Shown: positions 16,328 to 24,323, numbered from the stretch's first letter. The stretch: DNA of 45,705 bases from Actinomycetes bacterium (GCA_021787365.1 JAJYMB010000014.1:1-45705); one strand, 5' to 3'. Notes: generated from the sequence alone by a model not told the origin. Made by a program: numbers and translations.

Positions 16328-17089
16328 TCAACTCGTGGCGCCACCGCCGGTCTCGGTGGAGGCCCCGCCGGGGGTACCCCCCGCCTTTGTCGCCGCCCTG
16401 CCGGCGTCACCGCTCATCCCTCCGCCGGTCCCGGTAGCCGCCCTGCCGGCGTCACTGCTCATCCCTCCGCCGGTCCCGGTAGCCGCCCTGCCGGCGTCAC
16501 TGCTCGCCGTACCGAACCCGCTACTGTCGGCGGAACCTCCATTGGTGCCAGCCGCGCCCGCCGTTGACCCGCCGGCGCCGTAGTCGCCCTCTACCTCTTT
16601 CGGCCGGAACTTCTGGGCGAGCTGGACGGTCGCCGCCGCGGCACCGAGGGCCAAGCCGGCGCTGGCCAGCGCCCAGCCGGCACCGTAACGGCGCTTGCCG
16701 AAGAGGCGGTCGAGCGAAAAGCCGCCCGGGCCGAGCTCGGCCAAGGCGAAGGCCGCAGCCATCAACGTCAGGTTGTACTCATAGCCCCCCTTGTGGGACC
16801 AGAACCCGTTCTTCAAGTGCACCTTGTTTATGGCGACAGCCTGGGAACCCATGATCATCGAGGGCCCGAGCGGGGAGAGGAACCCGGCCGCGGTGAGCCC
16901 GCCTCCCACGGTCTCGGAAAGGGCCACGGCCCAAGCCTGGTACTTGGGAGGGTGGAGGCCGAGAGACTCCATCATCTTGGCTGTCCCCTCCAGCCCCGGG
17001 CCCCCGAAGCTCCCCTTCAGCTTTTGCAGGCCGTGGCCCATGATGATGCCGCCCACGGTTGTGCGGAGCGCGAACTTGGCAAGTCCCAT
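16328..17089 (-). CDS. DoxX-family membrane protein with Gly/Ala/Thr repeat tail
   Basis: A 253-residue membrane protein. ATG 17089 has a good ribosome-binding site (CAGGAGGGAAG). Residues 1-160 are a DoxX-type four-helix domain: LRTTVGGIIMGHGLQKLKG, GTAKMMESLGLHPPKYQAW, VALSETVGGGLTAAGFLSPL, then IMGSQAVAINKVHLKNGFW and YEYNLTLMAAAFALAELGPG. DoxX proteins are membrane subunits or partners in redox and sulfur metabolism; the precise function is unknown. Residues from about 180 are low complexity, with SSDAGRAATGTGGGM in tandem, encoded by a 45-bp DNA repeat. That tail is unusual for the family and may be variable in length. Confidence 0.9.
   Translation of the reverse strand: MGLAKFALRTTVGGIIMGHGLQKLKGSFGGPGLEGTAKMMESLGLHPPKYQAWAVALSETVGGGLTAAGFLSPLGPSMIMGSQAVAINKVHLKNGFWSHKGGYEYNLTLMAAAFALAELGPGGFSLDRLFGKRRYGAGWALASAGLALGAAAATVQLAQKFRPKEVEGDYGAGGSTAGAAGTNGGSADSSGFGTASSDAGRAATGTGGGMSSDAGRAATGTGGGMSGDAGRAATKAGGTPGGASTETGGGATS
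16392..16505. repeat. 45-bp tandem repeat in the DoxX gene
   Basis: Units lie at 16392-16436 and 16437-16481, with a partial third unit at 16482-16505. They begin gccgccctgccggcgtca and differ by a single base in the first unit. Because 45 is a multiple of three, each copy adds 15 residues (SSDAGRAATGTGGGM) to the protein's tail. Confidence 0.92.
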
Positions 17090-17233
17090 AGCGTCTTCCC
17101 TCCTGGGTTTCTGGCAAGGCTCTGAAAGGCTGCAATTTAGCCCGTTCGTGGCGCAAAGGCAGATGCCGAGGGGTGGAGGTGCCCTGAGCCGGAAAGCCGC
17201 CGGTCGGCGGGGAAGCGGGCGCACAATGGGTGA

Positions 17234-17497
17234 GTGCTCTTTCTCCTCTTCAGCATCGTGGTCGGAGGCCTGCTGATCGGATTGCTCGGCCGGCTAGTCG
17301 TCCCGGGGCCCAACCCGATCGGGTTGTTGTGGACCCTGCTGTGCGGCTTGGGCGGCGCCGTGATAGGTGGGCTGGTGGCCGGCCTGCTCTTCCACCGCCC
17401 GGGTGCCCACTGGTTCCTCACCCTGGTCCTCGAGGTGCTCGCTGCCGCCCTGCTGGTCTGGCTGCTCAGCAAGCGGCGCCGCCGGCACCCGGTGTGA
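17234..17497 (+). CDS. GlsB/YeaQ-like small membrane protein
   Basis: An 87-residue protein, almost entirely hydrophobic, of the transglycosylase-associated (GlsB/YeaQ/YmgE) type. It starts at GTG 17234. There are three membrane segments: LFLLFSIVVGGLLIGLLGRL, then PNPIGLLWTLLCGLGGAVIG, and WFLTLVLEVLAAALLVWLL, followed by a basic end (SKRRRRHPV). The family's 'G...G.LA..LVPG..P.G' pattern is visible as GLLIGLLGRLVVPGPNPIG. The role is unknown; some members respond to stress. The gene is divergent from DoxX. Confidence 0.85.
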   Translation: MLFLLFSIVVGGLLIGLLGRLVVPGPNPIGLLWTLLCGLGGAVIGGLVAGLLFHRPGAHWFLTLVLEVLAAALLVWLLSKRRRRHPV

Positions 17498-17574
17498 CCC
17501 GCGTCCACCTGGCGCGCCACGGGCGTAGCTCGCTAAAACGCGGCGAGCGCAGATGGCAACGGTAGTGTCCCGAT

Positions 17575-18087
17575 ATGGACACATGGGACGCCATCAGGGC
17601 GCGGCGCAACGTACGTTCTTTCCGGGACAAGGCGATCGCAGAGGAGGACCTGCGCCGCATCCTGGAGGCGGGCCGCAGAGCGCCGTCGGCCAACAACCGC
17701 CAGAGGCGGGACTTCGTCGTGTCGACTGACCGCGCCCAGCTCCAAGAGCTAGCCAAGGCGTGGCAGGGCGCGGGCCACGTCGCGACGTCCGCGGCGACGG
17801 TGACCCTCGTGCTGCCCAAGGCCGAAGCCAATGCCCACGAGCTCGACCTCTTCGACGCCGGCCAAGCGACCCTCCAAATGATGCTGGCGGCCGCCGACCT
17901 CGGTATCGGGAGCGGGCACGCCTCGACGGGCGACAAGGCGGTCGTCCGCCGGGTGCTCGGGCTGCCCGAAGACCGCGACCCGGCCTATTTCATCGCCTTC
18001 GGGTACCCGGCCGGCCGGCCCCTCCGGCCCCTCGCCCGGCTCAACCGGCGCCCCTTCGAAGAGGTAGTGCACACCGGGCGCTGGTAG
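17575..18087 (+). CDS. Nitroreductase family protein
   Basis: A 170-residue FMN-dependent oxidoreductase of the nitroreductase family. The N-terminal motif is MDTWDAIRARRNVRSFRDKA with PLSE-like IAEEDLRRILEAGRRAPSA; the RRNVRSF arginines contact FMN in the family. Later come DAGQATLQMMLAAADLGIGS and LPEDRDPAYFIAFGYPAG. Its length is normal. The ATG at 17575 follows the GlsB-like gene by 77 bases. The next gene is a drug exporter, but a separate palindromic operator lies between, so they are probably not one unit. The electron acceptor is not predictable. Confidence 0.9.
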   Translation: MDTWDAIRARRNVRSFRDKAIAEEDLRRILEAGRRAPSANNRQRRDFVVSTDRAQLQELAKAWQGAGHVATSAATVTLVLPKAEANAHELDLFDAGQATLQMMLAAADLGIGSGHASTGDKAVVRRVLGLPEDRDPAYFIAFGYPAGRPLRPLARLNRRPFEEVVHTGRW

Positions 18088-18098
18088 CCGGGTTGCGT

Positions 18099-18114
18099 GA
18101 GTGAGTGCTCACTC
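18099..18114. promoter_or_regulatory. TetR-type operator before the second MFS exporter
   Basis: GAGTGAG (18099-18105), a TG centre and CTCACTC (18108-18114) form a perfect 7-2-7 palindrome. It lies 72 bases upstream of the exporter's ATG. The size and symmetry suit a TetR-family dimer, and a tetR gene follows the exporter. Binding by that regulator is inference. Confidence 0.7.
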
Positions 18115-18185
18115 GCTAATGTGATGCCGGCGGGCGGGCGCTCGCATAAAGACGAGGAGCAGCGCACCAGGAAAGGGAGGGCGCC

Positions 18186-19844
18186 ATGAGCGAGTCGGGC
18201 CAGTTCAACCAGGCGAGAGCCGGCGACGGCTCCCTGCGAGCCACTGCGGTGGCGGGGAGGCGGGAGAAAAACAAGTGGTGGGTGCTGGTCGCCATGGTCT
18301 TCGGGCTCTTCATGCCCATGCTCGACAGCCTCGTCGTGAACGTCGCCCTCCCTACCATCCACCGCAAGCTGGGCGCGGGCGTGTCGGACCTGCAGTGGAT
18401 AATCGATGCCTACACGCTCACTTTTGCCAGCTTCATGCTGAGCGGCGGCACCCTCGCGGACCGCTTCGGGCGCAAGAAGTTTTTCATCCTCGGGCTCGTG
18501 GTGTTCACGACCGGGTCTTTGCTGTGCGGGCTTTCGTCGAGCATCGGGGAGCTGATCGCATTCCGCGCGCTGCAGGGTGCCGGCGGCTCGCTCTTGCTAC
18601 CTGGTTCTTTGGCCATCATTTCTGCCACCTTCCAGGGGAGGGAAAGGGGTGCCGCCATCGGGGTCTGGTCGGCCATGTCCGGCGTGGCAGTGGCCGTCGG
18701 CCCGCTCATCGGGGGCTACCTCGTCCAAAACGTCAACTGGCAGTCGATCTTTTTCATCAATGTGCCTGTTGGGGCCGTCGCAGTGGTGCTCACTTCGCTC
18801 GTCGTGGCCGACTCGAGGGACCTTTCCCGCGCCCGGCGCATCGACCCGCCGGGGGCGGTGAGCGGGACGCTCGGCCTCTTCTTCCTCGTCTATGCGACGA
18901 TCGAGGGCAACTCCAAGGGCTGGACGAGCCCGCTCATACTCGGCTCGTTCGCATTGGCGGCGCTCCTCCTGGTCACGTTTTTGTGGGTGGAGGCTCGTAG
19001 CGACTCGCCCATGCTGCCGTTGAAGCTCTTTTCCAACCCCACCCTTTCTGCCGCGATCGCCACGGCGGTAGCGGTCTTTTTTGCCCTCTTCGGCATGACC
19101 TTTTTCATGTCGCTCTACCTACAGAACGTGATCGGTTACGACCCGGTCGCGACCGGCATAAGGATGGTCCCCTTTACGGTCATGATCCTCTTGATCGCGC
19201 CGGTCTCCGGGCGGCTCTCCGACCGCTACGGCTCGCGCTGGTTTATGGCCGGGGGGACCGCAGTCCTCGCCGGCGGCCTGGCGCTGTCGCTTCGCATGCA
19301 AGCCAGTTCCGGCTACCTGGACGTGATCTTCCCGGCCATGGTGGCGATGGGCGCCGGCATGGCGCTCACTATGGCGCCCCTGTCATCGGCGGTGATGAGC
19401 TCTGCGCCGCCGCGCCTCGCCGGCACGGCGTCGGCCACCCAGACGACTTCCCAGCAGGTTGGAGGCGTTTTCGGGATAGCGGTCCTCGGTGCCGTGGTGA
19501 CGGGAGCGTTCAAGAGCGACTTCCCGTCTTGGCTCGCCCGGGCTGGGTTGCCGGCCCGGGCCGTGGGCACCGTTTCGCGCCTCGGAGCTGCCGCGTCCTC
19601 GGGCACTCTGCCCGCCGCCGCCCTGCGGCGTTTGCCGGCGCCGGCGCGCTCGCTTGTGCTCGGGGCCGTGCACCAGTCTTTTGTGGGCGCGCTCCACGAC
19701 GGCCTCTACGTGTCGATCGGGTTTGCGTTGCTGGCATCGGCGATAGCCGCGATTTTCGTGCGCACCCACGTCCGGGGCCGGGCCGCCGCTGGCGAAGCGA
19801 TGGCCGAGCCGGAGCGGGCAAAGGGGGCCGTCGTTGGGGCCTGA
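18186..19844 (+). CDS. EmrB/QacA-type MFS drug exporter
   Basis: A 552-residue DHA2-group transporter. ATG 18186 has GGGAGG 6-7 bases upstream. The first helix region has MVFGLFMPMLDSLVVNVALP with the D-LVVNVALP motif. Then come WIIDAYTLTFASFMLSGGTL, motif A GTLADRFGRKKFF, AFRALQGAGGSLLLPGSLAI, GVWSAMSGVAVAVGPLIGGY, and WQSIFFINVPVGAVAVVL. Residues 210-530 supply the remaining helices to a total of about 14. The C-terminus overlaps the tetR start by 11 bases. With the upstream palindrome this is the usual repressor-controlled efflux cassette, probably induced by the compound it exports. Confidence 0.95.
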   Translation: MSESGQFNQARAGDGSLRATAVAGRREKNKWWVLVAMVFGLFMPMLDSLVVNVALPTIHRKLGAGVSDLQWIIDAYTLTFASFMLSGGTLADRFGRKKFFILGLVVFTTGSLLCGLSSSIGELIAFRALQGAGGSLLLPGSLAIISATFQGRERGAAIGVWSAMSGVAVAVGPLIGGYLVQNVNWQSIFFINVPVGAVAVVLTSLVVADSRDLSRARRIDPPGAVSGTLGLFFLVYATIEGNSKGWTSPLILGSFALAALLLVTFLWVEARSDSPMLPLKLFSNPTLSAAIATAVAVFFALFGMTFFMSLYLQNVIGYDPVATGIRMVPFTVMILLIAPVSGRLSDRYGSRWFMAGGTAVLAGGLALSLRMQASSGYLDVIFPAMVAMGAGMALTMAPLSSAVMSSAPPRLAGTASATQTTSQQVGGVFGIAVLGAVVTGAFKSDFPSWLARAGLPARAVGTVSRLGAAASSGTLPAAALRRLPAPARSLVLGAVHQSFVGALHDGLYVSIGFALLASAIAAIFVRTHVRGRAAAGEAMAEPERAKGAVVGA

Positions 19845-20460
19845 GCCCGCCACGCGCCGCGACCTGCGCGACACCATCCTCGAGGCCGCGAGACGGGTGA
19901 TCGACGAGCAAGGGCTCCAAGCGGCGACGACGCGGCGCATCGCGGAGGTGGCGGGGTGCGCAGAAGGCACCATATACCGGCATTTCGAGGACAAGCACGA
20001 GCTCTTCCACGAACTGCTGGCCGCCAGCGCCCCCGAGTTCCTCCCCCTGGTCGCCGAGCTCCCCAGCCTCGCTGGGCAGGGGACCTTGCGCGGCACGCTC
20101 TGCGAGTTTGGCGTGGCGGCCTTGCGGTTTTTCCGCGCCGTGCTGCCCTTCGTGGGCGGGTCGATCGTCGACCCCGAGCTTCGCGAGCAGCAAAGGCAGC
20201 GCTTCAACGCGAAGGACAGGGGCCCGGTGCATTCTTTGAGGCAGCTCGAACGGTACCTGCGGGCGGAAGGCGAGCTTGGGCGTCTCGGCCCGGGGCTGCC
20301 GGTCGAAGGCGCTGCAGCCGCCCTCTTGGGCGCGGCCTTCTCCAAGGCGTACCTGGACATCTGGCTCGGGCCGGAGGTGCTCGGGGCCCGGCCGGACGAA
20401 GATTTCGTCGCCGGCGTCGTCGAGGCGCTACTGCAGGGCCTCCTTCCTCGCCGCAGCTAG
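19834..20460 (+). CDS. TetR-family repressor of the adjacent exporter
   Basis: A 208-residue regulator. No ATG or GTG suits, so I start at TTG 19834, which overlaps the exporter's last codons. Residues 10-58 form the TetR DNA-binding domain: RDTILEAARRVIDEQGLQAA, TTRRIAEVAGCAEGTIYRHF and EDKHELFHELL. The C-terminal ligand domain is divergent, as is usual (LRQLERYLRAEGELGRLGPG, AAAALLGAAFSKAYLDIWLG). Overlap with the exporter and the palindrome at 18099-18114 support local repression of the exporter and of itself. The ligand is unknown. Confidence 0.92.
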   Translation: MGPEPATRRDLRDTILEAARRVIDEQGLQAATTRRIAEVAGCAEGTIYRHFEDKHELFHELLAASAPEFLPLVAELPSLAGQGTLRGTLCEFGVAALRFFRAVLPFVGGSIVDPELREQQRQRFNAKDRGPVHSLRQLERYLRAEGELGRLGPGLPVEGAAAALLGAAFSKAYLDIWLGPEVLGARPDEDFVAGVVEALLQGLLPRRS

Positions 20461-20591
20461 ACCGAGCAGCGCTGGACGCGGGCAAAAGGTGCCGAAGGCC
20501 TGGAAGCCTACCGCCGGGAAAACAACGCTGAGAGCATCGACGGGTTGCCGGCCCTCCCGTCGGGCTTTGGGCGGGCACGGCTTGCCTGGAC

Positions 20592-20759
20592 TGGGTGGCC
20601 GGCGCCGGCTATGCCTCCGGGGCTGCGCGAGGTTGGCAGGAATCGTACGATTTCCTCCTCGTACGGCCGGTTTCGTTCCCCACGCCGCTCGTCTTCACAT
20701 GGGACGGCAATGTGCTGCCTTACCTTCCAGAGGGTTGGGGGAGGGTCAAAGCTCCCTGA
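20592..20759 (+). pseudogene. Relic 1 of an unknown gene family (C-terminal part)
   Basis: The only protein-like frame in the 418-base gap after tetR reads WVAGAGYASGAARGWQESYD, then FLLVRPVSFPTP, TWDG and YLPEGWGRVKAP before TGA at 20757-20759. I do not recognise the family. It matters because 23010-23193 encodes the same pattern: YD..LVRP..FPTP, then WD, then YL..GW.R.KAP. Here no start codon or ribosome-binding site is evident and upstream codons are not coherent, so I treat it as a decayed 3' end. An AT-poor triplicated 11-mer lies just downstream. Confidence 0.5.
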
Positions 20760-20792
20760 GCCTGGTGGCGGCCAGGCGCCTGGCGCGTCTTA

Positions 20793-20824
20793 GATCTTGG
20801 CCTGATCTTGGCCTGATCTTGGCC
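20793..20824. repeat. Triplicated 11-bp repeat
   Basis: gatcttggcct occurs at 20793-20803 and 20804-20814, with a third copy missing the last base at 20815-20824. It lies between relic 1 and the FMN-protein gene. It is a short tandem duplication with no evident function. Confidence 0.85.
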
Positions 20825-20878
20825 CGGAACTCGACGAGATCGCCCGCCGGCTCGGTCTGGCGCCGCCGTACGCCGGTG

Positions 20879-21559
20879 CTACAAGCGAGGGCGGTTGTAG
20901 CGGCGCACGTAGCCGGGCACCGGCGCCGCCACACCGCTGTCTGGCACGGGGTTGCCCGCCACGACACGGAGCGGGACCTCGCCGGCCCATATGCCCTCGA
21001 GGGCCAGGTCCTCGGGGTCCTCTTTGGGCCCGCCGGCACGCACTTTCGCCGAGGCTTCGGCAATCACGAACTTCGTCACCCTCGTCGCCCTGAGCTCTTC
21101 CTTGGACGGGGGCCGTGCGTCGCCGGCCCGGCCGGGCAGTACGTGGTCGACGATCGCGAGCATGGCTGCCCGTTTTTCCTCCAGGTCGGTGACTTCGCTC
21201 GCCGGCCCGTAACAGACAACCGAGCGGTAGTTGACCGAATGGTGGAACGCCGAGCGTGCGAGCACGAGGCCGTCCACCAATGTCACTGCGACGCAGGCGC
21301 CGACGGCGGCCTCCGTCGAGCGGAGCGCGTGGTTGGCCGGGGCGCCGTGGAGGTACAAGATGTCCTCGACCCGGGCGTAGAGCGTGGGCAGCACCGCGGC
21401 GCGGTCGCCGGCGGGAAAGCCGAGGTGGCAGACCCAGCCCTCGTCCAAGATGGCGTGCACAGCGGCGCGGTCGTAGCGGGCACGCTCGGGCAGCCGGCGG
21501 ACCTTGGTCATGAGCCCAGGGCCGAAGGACTCCCTGGGCTCGTGGGATGCGGGGCTCAT
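20879..21559 (-). CDS. Pyridoxamine-5'-phosphate-oxidase-family FMN-binding protein
   Basis: A 226-residue split-barrel flavin-binding protein of the NimA/PNPOx-like group. It starts at ATG 21559. The core is ARYDRAAVHAILDEGWVCHL, VLPTLYARVEDILYLHGAPA, NHALRSTEAAVGACVAVTLV, HHSVNYRSVVCYGPASEV, RAAMLAIVDHVLPG and a C-terminal EDLALEGIWAGEVPLRV, with the W-G-PL pattern typical of this subgroup. Substrates of the group vary (flavin or F420-linked reductions); genuine PNP oxidase activity is not implied. It is divergent from a MocR/PdxR-type regulator, with only 27 bases between the starts. That pairing recurs in actinobacteria, so it is probably the regulator's target. Confidence 0.9.
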   Translation of the reverse strand: MSPASHEPRESFGPGLMTKVRRLPERARYDRAAVHAILDEGWVCHLGFPAGDRAAVLPTLYARVEDILYLHGAPANHALRSTEAAVGACVAVTLVDGLVLARSAFHHSVNYRSVVCYGPASEVTDLEEKRAAMLAIVDHVLPGRAGDARPPSKEELRATRVTKFVIAEASAKVRAGGPKEDPEDLALEGIWAGEVPLRVVAGNPVPDSGVAAPVPGYVRRYNRPRL

Positions 21560-21586
21560 TAGTTCGGAAAAATGTTATAGTACATT
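21560..21586. promoter_or_regulatory. Shared 27-bp divergent promoter/operator
   Basis: Only 27 bases separate the ATG of the FMN protein (minus, 21559) and the GTG of the MocR-type gene (plus, 21587). The DNA is unusually AT-rich for this window (gttcggaaaaatgttatagt) and contains aatgt/acatt half-sites (21571-21575 and 21582-21586). Both promoters and any MocR site must overlap here, and the transcripts may be nearly leaderless. Confidence 0.5.
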
Positions 21587-22909
21587 GTGGTGAACATACC
21601 AGCACATAGACCTTACCGCGGGGCGGGCCGGACGTCCAGCGAAATTGTCCACGACGTCGAGCGCGCCCTGCGCCAAGGGGAGATCGGCCCGGGTGATCGG
21701 CTACCTTCGGTCCGGCACCTGGCAGAGGAACTGGGGTTGTCGCCGGCGACGGTCGCTTCGGCCTACCAGGAACTGGCCCGGAGGGGCGTAACGACGGGGC
21801 GCCCGGGCCGCGCCGGCACGCGTGTGCGCGAGCGCCCCCCCGTGGCCACCCGGTCCGCCCTACCGGTGCCGCCCGGGGTGAGGGACCTGCGCAGCGGCGA
21901 GCCGGACCCCGAACTGCTGCCCGAACTGCCCAAGGTGGAGCTGTCCCGGCGTTCGTACTCCGACCCACCGGTCTCCCCGCGGCTCCGTCGCGTGGCCGAG
22001 CAGGACTTTGCCGCCGATGGCGTGGGCCCTTGCCACCTGGCCGTCGCCGGCGGGGCGCTCGACGGCGTGGAGCGCGTGCTGGCGGCGTGGTTGCAGCCCG
22101 GGGACATGGTCGCGGTGGAGGACCCCTGCTACAGCGCGGTGCTCGACCTTCTCGCCGCCATGGGCCTGGAGGCTGTCCCCATGGCGGTCGACGACCTGGG
22201 CCCCCGTCCCAGCGAGCTGCGCGCCGCCCTCAGGCGGGGCGCGAGAGCAGCCGTGTTCACCCCGAGGGCGCACAACCCGACCGGCGCCGCCTGGGACGCG
22301 GGGCGCGCCGCCGAACTGCGCCAACTGCTCGGTGCCCACCGTGAAGTGCTCGTGGTCGAAGACGACCACGCCGGGTCGGTGGCCGGGGTCCCCTTTTACA
22401 CGGCGGCGGGGGCGACCGAGCATTGGGCCACGGTGCGTTCGGTCTCCAAGTGGCTCGGGCCGGACTTCCGCCTGGCCGTGCTCGCCGGCGACGAGGCGAC
22501 CGTGGCCAACGTGGAAGGGCGCCAGGCGCTCGGGACCGGCTGGGTGAGCTACCTGCTCCAAGACACGGTGGCCGCGCTGTGGTCCAGCCCGTCCATCCGG
22601 GAGGTGCTCGAGCGGGCGACGGCGACCTACGCGCTCAGGCGGACCGCACTGCAGCGCTTCCTCGCCGGCGCCGGGCACACGGTCTCGGGGCGGTCCGGGC
22701 TCACGACCTGGCTGCCCGTCGACGACGAGTTCGGCGTGGTGAGCGGGCTCATGGAGGCGGGCTGGGCGGTGGCGCCCGGAGCGCGGTTCCGGGTGGCGTC
22801 GCCGGCGGCGGTCCGCATCGGCCACGGCACGCTCCGCCCCGAAGAGGCCGCCCGGTTTGTGGCCGACCTGTCGGAGGTCCTGCGCCGGCCGCCGCGAAGA
22901 TCGGCCTGA
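21587..22909 (+). CDS. MocR/PdxR-type regulator (GntR HTH + aminotransferase domain)
   Basis: A 440-residue fusion. Residues 15-80 are a GntR winged helix: SEIVHDVERALRQGEIGPGD, RLPSVRHLAEELGLSPATVA, SAYQELARRGVTTGR. Residues 100-440 are a fold-type I aminotransferase-like domain: VEDPCYSAVLDLLAAMGLEA, FTPRAHNPTGAAWD, VLVVEDDHAGSVAGVPFY and VRSVSKWLGPDFRLAVLAGD, whose lysine (about residue 287) would bind PLP. Members sense PLP and control vitamin B6 or unrelated genes. Start choice: GTG 21587, followed at once by a second GTG. The divergent FMN-binding gene is the likely target. There is no sign of damage. Confidence 0.93.
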   Translation: MVNIPAHRPYRGAGRTSSEIVHDVERALRQGEIGPGDRLPSVRHLAEELGLSPATVASAYQELARRGVTTGRPGRAGTRVRERPPVATRSALPVPPGVRDLRSGEPDPELLPELPKVELSRRSYSDPPVSPRLRRVAEQDFAADGVGPCHLAVAGGALDGVERVLAAWLQPGDMVAVEDPCYSAVLDLLAAMGLEAVPMAVDDLGPRPSELRAALRRGARAAVFTPRAHNPTGAAWDAGRAAELRQLLGAHREVLVVEDDHAGSVAGVPFYTAAGATEHWATVRSVSKWLGPDFRLAVLAGDEATVANVEGRQALGTGWVSYLLQDTVAALWSSPSIREVLERATATYALRRTALQRFLAGAGHTVSGRSGLTTWLPVDDEFGVVSGLMEAGWAVAPGARFRVASPAAVRIGHGTLRPEEAARFVADLSEVLRRPPRRSA

Positions 22910-22926
22910 CCTGCCCCCTGGCCCTT

Positions 22927-22970
22927 CGGCTGCCTGGCCCTCCGGCTGCCTGGCCCTCCGGCTGCCTGCC
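22927..22970. repeat. 16-bp tandem repeat after the MocR gene
   Basis: cggctgcctggccctc occurs at 22927-22942 and 22943-22958 and is followed by a partial copy. It begins 18 bases after the MocR stop and is noncoding. It may include 3' hairpin potential, but I see no clear terminator. Confidence 0.8.
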
Positions 22971-22987
22971 TTTGGCCGTATTGCAAA

Positions 22988-23030
22988 CTTGTAGACGAAA
23001 ACGGCTTATATGACCACTTTCGTCTACAAG
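22988..23030. promoter_or_regulatory. 13-bp perfect inverted repeat before relic 2
   Basis: cttgtagacgaaa (22988-23000) and tttcgtctacaag (23018-23030) are exact reverse complements separated by 17 bases. The spacer contains the AT-rich ggcttatatga (a possible -10 element), and an ATG at 23010 lies inside the repeat. The arrangement resembles an autoregulated promoter of a small gene or toxin-antitoxin unit, whose gene (relic 2) has since decayed. Confidence 0.7.
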
Positions 23031-23193
23031 AATGCGCTCGAGTCGCCCGCGGCCAGCAACTGGCTCGAGTGGTACGACTCCATACTCGTCCGCCCTACTA
23101 AATTCCCCACACCGCCGGGTACTCAGCTGGGACAACGACGACGACGACATCTTGGCCTACCTCTCCAAGGGCTGGGAGAGGGCGAAAGCTCCA
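23010..23193 (+). pseudogene. Relic 2 of the unknown gene family, frameshifted
   Basis: From ATG 23010 the frame reads MTTFVYKNALESP, then NWLEWYDSILVRPTKFPTPP. Near 23119 the similarity to relic 1 moves to another frame: LSWDNDDDDILAYLSKGWER and AKAP. The pattern YD..LVRP..FPTP / WD / YL..GW.R.KAP is shared with relic 1 at 20592-20759. One frameshift therefore separates the halves. Its 3' end overlaps, antisense, the last codons of the diguanylate cyclase, whose final residues (GAFALSQPLER) are simply the complement of this relic. The family is unknown to me. Confidence 0.5.
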
Positions 23194-24257
23194 TCAGGGG
23201 CGGGCTGGGCGGTCTCGGGACGCGAGGTGACGACCGAGCGGTCGCGGCCGGCCTGCTTGGCCGAGTAGAGGGCGGAGTCTGCCCTGGCGCGGGTGGTCTC
23301 GGCGTCGTCGCCGGCGTGGTGACGCGCCGTGCCGGCGCTGAGGGTGGCGAGCGGCGAACCGGAGCGCCATCCCGACACGAGCCGTTCGACGACGGCCGCC
23401 GGGTCGGTCGGGCCGCGGAGCACCACGAGGAACTCCTCTCCTCCTATACGGGCGATGCTGTCCTGGTCCCGGACGGCGAGGCGCAGGTAGCTGGCGAGCT
23501 CTTGGAGCAACAGGTCACCGCGCGCGTGGCCGAAACGGTCGTTCACGGCCTTGAAGTGGTCGAGGTCCAGCATCACCACGGCGTCGCCGCCGGCCAGGCT
23601 GGCGAGCAATGCCTGCGCGTGCCGCAGGTTGCCGAGGCCGGTCAGCTCATCGGTGAAAGCCGCTCGCGTCATCCTGTCGTGGGCCTTGCGCATGAGCCCG
23701 GCTTTGTGGCCGAGCACGGCGCCGATGGCCACCGCCGTGGGCACCACGACGGCGACCGAGCTCACGGCGCCTTGGGAGGGCGGTAGGCCGAGAGCGTAGG
23801 GGAGGAGGTACCCGGTGGTCACCAGCGGCGCCATAATGAAGCACCAGCGCGGCCCGTGCCAGTTGCCTACCCAGCCCAGGATGACCACGAGGTAGATGCC
23901 CGAGGCAGCCGGCGGTATCGAACCGGAGGTTGCGTCGGCCACGTACACAGCGAGCGCCAGGACAGCCATCACGAGCGAGGCTCGTTGGGGCCAGCGGTCC
24001 CATGGGAGCAGCATGGCGATGCCACCCGCGCCCGCCGTGTTTGCGTCCAGCAGCGCCCACCAGAGGTGGCCATGGCCGAACGTACCCGGGGCAAGGTCAT
24101 TGACGAGCCCAAGCAGCCCCACGATCACGAAGAGGACGCCGGCCTGGCTCCCGCCCGACCAATCTGTGCTGTTCAGTCGCTCGAGCGAGCTTCGGCCCTG
24201 CCTGCTAGGCCGAGCCGCCCACTCCCCTCCACTGCGCGCGCGAGGCCGACTGCCCAT
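23157..24257 (-). CDS. Membrane-bound diguanylate cyclase (GGDEF)
   Basis: A 366-residue enzyme that makes c-di-GMP from two GTP. Residues 40-205 give about five to six membrane helices (VLFVIVGLLGLVNDLAPG, ASLVMAVLALAVYVADA, YLVVILGWVGNW, VAVVVPTAVAIGAVLG). The catalytic domain starts FTDELTGLGNLRHAQALLAS, then VVMLDLDHFKAVNDRFGHAR, and the active-site loop RIGGEEF (about residues 269-275), a functional GGEEF form. RDQD ends five residues before GGEEF, the position of the inhibitory I-site (RxxD), so product feedback is expected. No sensory PAS or GAF domain is seen. The last dozen residues read into relic 2 and may not be ancestral. Confidence 0.93.
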   Translation of the reverse strand: MGSRPRARSGGEWAARPSRQGRSSLERLNSTDWSGGSQAGVLFVIVGLLGLVNDLAPGTFGHGHLWWALLDANTAGAGGIAMLLPWDRWPQRASLVMAVLALAVYVADATSGSIPPAASGIYLVVILGWVGNWHGPRWCFIMAPLVTTGYLLPYALGLPPSQGAVSSVAVVVPTAVAIGAVLGHKAGLMRKAHDRMTRAAFTDELTGLGNLRHAQALLASLAGGDAVVMLDLDHFKAVNDRFGHARGDLLLQELASYLRLAVRDQDSIARIGGEEFLVVLRGPTDPAAVVERLVSGWRSGSPLATLSAGTARHHAGDDAETTRARADSALYSAKQAGRDRSVVTSRPETAQPAPDGAFALSQPLER

Positions 24258-24323
24258 GTTTCACTCTCGGGAGCTTTGGCGCCGGCCTTGACCCCGGGGA
24301 AGCCCTGGAGCCAGGCGCGGTCG

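Noticed and set aside
20790..21968. 392-residue minus-strand frame across the FMN-protein and MocR genes
   Set aside because: It runs through the divergent promoter and both genes in the wrong frame.
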